A program made the position numbers and the translations under genes. 64,000 bases of DNA, from contig CM032124.1 of assembly GCA_018894105.1 (NCBI GenBank), positions 2,465,501 to 2,529,500 of the forward strand, read 5' to 3'. Source of the DNA: Jacaranda mimosifolia. Its lineage: Eukaryota > Streptophyta > Magnoliopsida > Lamiales > Bignoniaceae. The notes under the pieces are model-generated. The model searched no databases, was not told where the DNA came from, and saw only the letters and a program-made list of their open reading frames with translations. Below, in pieces: positions 59,995 through 64,000 of this stretch; position 1 is the stretch's first letter, and each line of letters starts with the position of its first letter.

Positions 59995-60240
59995 GCATGC
60001 GCTCCGCGCCGGGGCACACAAAACTTGCGCCCCAACGCACAATTGCCCAGTTTGGGCAGATTGTTCCGCGCCAGGGTGCACAGATCTTGCACCTTGGCGC
60101 GCGAATCCAGGAAAGTAAGGCTTGCACCAGGGCACGCCAGCTTGCGCCCTGGAGCAAGTCGCAACTTAATGTGCCCAAAATTCGCGCTTGAGCCCAAGGG
60201 CGCGTGGTGTACTGTCCATGCATGTCAAGCGTGCTCCAAC
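59995..60240. repeat. GC-rich tandem repeat with internal palindromes
   Basis: GCGCC/GCACC-plus-GGG units begin at 60006, 60068 and 60124 (62 and 56 bp apart). Each has a matching inverted partner, such as ACTTGCGCCCC or CTTGCGCCCTGG. It stands out sharply from the AT-rich surroundings. Open frames here are Cys/Arg/Trp-rich artefacts of composition. Confidence 0.7.
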
Positions 60241-60929
60241 GTCCTGTCTTGCCTGATTCCATACCGTTTTGCATCATTTCTTTGTCATATTTACCGTTAT
60301 TTGCCATTTGTAAATTTATTGAACCGCAATTTCAAGTATAAGTAAATGTTTATTTGTTGATGCATCATATTATAAACAGAAATCAACATGGCACTCCAGA
60401 GTGCACTACCACAACTCCTCCATTGGTATATTACTTCCCCTTATAAACACAAATCACAGTATTAACATCATCAATTACACATGTTCTTACACACCAATGC
60501 AGTCAGCTACAGAATTTCCCTTGCATTATGTTAGAATAAGCACTAAATACAGTCAAAATTAAGGCAATGAAAAACTGATCAAAATTAGCACACATCAAAG
60601 CATCTCAAATTCTTTCTCAAGAAAATAATTGAAAGACACAATTTTTACACCAGTCTGGAGGTATCAAAAGTCATGGACTCCGCAGAATGAGACTCAGCCA
60701 GGACTGGATATGGAGAAAACCCACTTTTTTATATGTACACAGAAACACAAGTTCTACTCCAATTCCACTCCTGGACAAGTCTCTCCGCTGATTCAAGTCG
60801 AATTCTTGGTTGTCCCCTCCCAATGCATAAAACCCACCAACCCACCCACACTCACTCATATGTATATACAGTTGTATAGAGGGCGGCCGAATGAAAGAAG
60901 CTTCGAGGAAATGATTGCATGAGATATTA

Positions 60930-61430
60930 AGGACTTGATTGGTTGTGTTTTCATTCTCATTTTCTGTTTTTATTGTTTTAGAATGTGTTTTAATTTTATT
61001 ATTGTTTTACGTGTAACAATGAAAATATGATTGGATAAGAATCGTAAGGATTTTGAAACAAAATAGATTGAAAATAATATTTTAATGTAATAGTACTAAT
61101 TATTATTATTTAATTAATTGTGGGTTCCAATGTCTTGAAAAGATAGAAAAATAAATAATTATTTAATAATTTAGTAGATGATTATGAGATGAAAAATTAG
61201 TATTAAATTTTATGTGGATCTCATTATCTTGAAATGATAAAAATAAATAAATATTTAATTAGTTAGTGAATTTTAATTATTTTTAAGTTAGTAGGTATTA
61301 TAGGTTTTTGATAGGTATGAAAATTAAAATGAAAATGAATGATGTTTTTATTGAAAATGGTACAAATAATGGTGTTTTCTATTTTCGAAATAATGTAAAA
61401 TGAGAAAATGATACTCTAGAACACATAATC
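60930..61430. other. AT-rich insertion within unit D
   Basis: Not present in units A-C between the matching flanks. Begins near TTGGTTGTGTTTTCATTCTC and ends near CATTTTATTTCG-like inverted wording (ATGAGAAAATGATACTC), so it could be a MITE. Clear inverted repeats and target duplication were not found. Confidence 0.3.
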
Positions 61431-61640
61431 CGAAGCTGAAGATTTCGGATTCATGGAGAAATGGGATTTTCGCCATAAACTAATAGCTGGGCTCTTGTGC
61501 TTCGGTGCAGAGCAATTTTCCTGGAAGAAAATATGCTCTTCTTTGTATGGAAAAGAGATTGGTATTAGCAAATTGAGACCCCTTCTCCATTCTTGTGCTG
61601 CTGTTGGGATGGCCAGGACATAGTCAACATGGGAATTCCT

Positions 61641-63739
61641 GTTCGACGTTGATCAGGTTGAAAGTTGGATGATCATGATGTCCTAATTCGTCTTACCAAG
61701 AAAAAATAAGGATGTCCTAATTTTTGTGATTTATTTTTTATGTCTATTTATTACCTCAATATTAGTATTATGAATTTTCATAATTATTGGATATATGAGT
61801 TTAATGTAACTTGTGGCCAACGGATTAAATCTCCTATATGAAGTAAAATGTTAAGAGTTCGAATTCGAATGGACTTTGATATATGTGTGTATAAATAAAT
61901 AAATAAAAATTGTATGTGATCATTGACTCTCATTAAATTTTTTAGAATTGATACCATGTAAATCAATATTGCAAGTTTTCTTATATAAAAAAGCAAATGT
62001 CCCTTTTGAAATTGATGTGAGAGATCAACTACTTGGTGTACTTGGCATTAGACTGTCATAACATTGGGCCCAGTACTTGTCAAATATCAATTATTTACAA
62101 ATATTACTTGTCATTTATAGATATGCAATTTTAAATTATTTATATTATATTTTTTATCCTGCTAGCTTTGAATTAATCATTAACTACATTATTGCAATAT
62201 TTCGATTAGGCTATCCTAATATTGTCACTCTCAAGATTTTACACTTAACTCAAAGAATCAAATTAAATTTATCTCACTTCATTGATCAAACCTAACTCAA
62301 GCCAATTGTTAGAATTACTATCAAACTTACATCAAGATCCTTATACTCCAGCTCACATTATAAAAGCAAAAAGAAATTTTTAACTTTCTTGTGATGAGAA
62401 ACTTGGTTGTACAATGAAGAACTTTCCAAGTGAGATGGATGTAAAATTCTCAATTAAAAGATAGAATTTGTACATGAAGTCACTCAATAGTCAATTTAAA
62501 ATTGATTTCAGCAACAAGAATAGGGCTATGGTTGCATAAAGTTTAGATGGGGTCAACACCAATCACTACACAAGTTCAAGGCATTGTTTTTAGGTTTCAT
62601 GGACGCTTACAAGAATATTTACAGATCGTCCTTCAATGGAATCCTCACATCGATAGAGAGAGTCAAATGCGAAACCTTTGTGATGCCCATATTCAACTGC
62701 TCGTTTCTGACTAATTGTGCCAACATCCATTGGCATTCCTTACATTACCGAAACAACAAGAGAGCCGCGCCAACATCCATTGGCATTCCTTACATTATTG
62801 AAAACAACAAAATATTTGCTTACGTTTGTGATATGGGTGCAGGAACAACAAAATATTATGGGTGCAAGTTTAAATCGACTAATTTGCTCCTGCCACTTTA
62901 AATTACATAATGGAACACTTTAAGATTGGTGTTAATTTTTGTAAATCTAATCTGATTTGACTAGGAGTCAAACTTGATATGCCATATGAGTTCATTTTGC
63001 TCATATGACATTATCAAATTTTAACACAGATGTCTAATAAAGTAAATTCGCATTAGCAATATACTATAATAATCTATGATCATAATTACTTATATATGAC
63101 TTGCTATATAAGTTTTTTTTTTTTTTTTTTTTTTTAAAAAAGGAGAGAGGATAAATACCAATTAGCACTGCATTTGATGGAGACTTTAGCTAGACAATCA
63201 CTTATTATGATAGCTAGGCAATGAAATCTAAGATTATTCCCACGATTAGTTAATGTGGTACTTTTAAATCTTGACTCAAAAGTTTGACATGACAGTGTAA
63301 CATCATCATTATACTATAATTATCCATAAGCATATTCAAACAATTATGCATTTTATTTTCGTAAGTATTATTTGAAAACAAGACAAACTAGAGAAGACAC
63401 TTGTCCCCTCAATTAGATCGCCCAACCTTTTTAGCAAAAACGAAAAATAATCAATATAAATCATTTCCCATAACTAGAAATTGATAAAAAGCATTAGAAA
63501 TTAGAATTTGCTCTTTATGTATATTTTTCCGGTGCTCTTTAATACAAAATGTCTTACAATTTTGATGTTATTAAGCTTCTAAATCTGAGTATCTGTCGTG
63601 TTATTTGATACTAGAAAAGCTTTTAGAAAAATTATTGAATTGTTTATTATTATACTAGAAAAATAATAAAATTATTTGATTATAGATTTATATTTTTTAT
63701 TTGATTCATGTATGAAAATTTTATCCTCATCCTCCGGTA
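61641..63739. other. AT-rich intergenic, no gene recognised
   Basis: Only short frames. The phrase CCAACATCCATTGGCATTCC is duplicated 51 bases apart (62719 and 62770). A poly-T tract of about 22 lies near 63113-63135. Confidence 0.4.
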
Positions 63740-64000
63740 TAGGGGTGTCAATTCGGGTGGGTGGGGTGGATTCGAGTTAGGTTGAGGTAGGGGTATAACT
63801 TTAAAACATCAAATCCAAATTCAACCCAACCCGATATTAAACCCAAAATGCTCAATCCTAACCTAACCCACAAAAGATCAGATCAAGTTTGGGTTGACCT
63901 GATTTTTAATCAGGCCACTCAATAACCTAATAAACTTAACCTAACCCAATTCAACTTGATAAAACTGACCCAACCTAATCTATTTATTTTATTTTTCATA
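63740..64000. mobile_element. hAT-type MITE, cut by the window end
   Basis: Starts TAGGGGTGTCAATTCGGG, the typical start of plant hAT MITEs, and has CCCAACCC/CTAACCCAA words like the MITEs at 22761 and 23385. The right end and target duplication lie outside the window. Confidence 0.6.

Larger units (their letters stand above)
58206..61640. repeat. Diverged fourth relative of the tandem unit (unit D)
   Basis: Patches match units A-C in the same order. 58230-58330 (CTTTCATGATCTCAACTAACAC) aligns with 11905-11975; 58640-58680 aligns with the end of the homeodomain-zipper gene; 59265-59305 (CTGGTTTTCATCTTCAAG) with its zipper codons. 60660-60920 and 61440-61530 align with 2640-3000. The patches are separated by unrelated insertions, so no gene survives. 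Confidence 0.55.

Noticed and set aside
59879..60307. Cys-, Trp- and Arg-rich frames on both strands (142, 114, 106 and 88 codons)
   Set aside because: All overlap in a GC-rich palindromic repeat where stop codons are rare by composition; no family match is apparent.
62584..62901. 105-codon plus-strand frame
   Set aside because: It contains a recent 51-bp duplication, has no recognisable domain and lies in AT-rich DNA without a nearby promoter.

Overview
The window looks like nuclear DNA from a flowering plant, probably a eudicot. It is AT-rich and dominated by plant-type LTR retrotransposons of the Ty3/gypsy Tat lineage (two RNase H domains, an extra antisense gene, tandem repeats after pol), hAT-like and Mutator-like non-autonomous DNA transposons, and a tandemly duplicated small homeodomain plus leucine-zipper gene with plant HD-Zip layout. 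I saw no rRNA, tRNA, CRISPR array or bacterial-style operon. The species cannot be named from the sequence alone.

Layout. (1) 1-17862: three tandem copies (units A, B, C; 4.6 to 7 kb each) of a segment that carries, on the minus strand, a 128-residue homeodomain-zipper gene (intact in A and C, early stop in B) and the 3' exon of an unrecognised gene (intact in B and C, mostly deleted in A). Unit B holds a 707-bp hAT-like element; unit C holds a 1.9-kb long-TIR Mutator-like element. (2) 17863-23384: mostly unrecognised sequence with a second, degenerate homeodomain-zipper pseudogene at 19253-19690 and small MITE-like pieces. (3) 23385-58200: a 34.8-kb nested insertion block. A roughly 0.4-kb MITE with an 8-bp target duplication is split by two related Tat elements in divergent orientation (element 1 minus, 23566-35055; element 2 plus, 35212-45946). 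A third Tat element (element 3 minus, 46025-58200) sits in the MITE's right target duplication. Element 1 itself carries an 813-bp hAT-like insertion inside pol. (4) 58206-64000: a strongly diverged fourth relative of the duplicated unit, a GC-rich tandem palindromic patch, AT-rich sequence and the start of another MITE at the right edge.

How the parts relate. The homeodomain-zipper copies have a conserved TATA box and short leader and are presumably separate small transcription-factor-like genes; the loss of the usual recognition-helix residues leaves DNA binding in doubt. All three retrotransposons share one plan: LTR, gag, pol, a tandem repeat array, then an oppositely transcribed gene with its own TATA box just inside the 3' LTR. 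The antisense gene is a Transposase_28-like protein in elements 1 and 2 and a Plant Mobile Domain protein in element 3. All three are now broken by stops and frameshifts, many of the C-to-T kind expected of methylated, silenced copies. The order of events can be read from intact target duplications: the MITE first, then the three LTR elements, then the hAT-like insertion into element 1.
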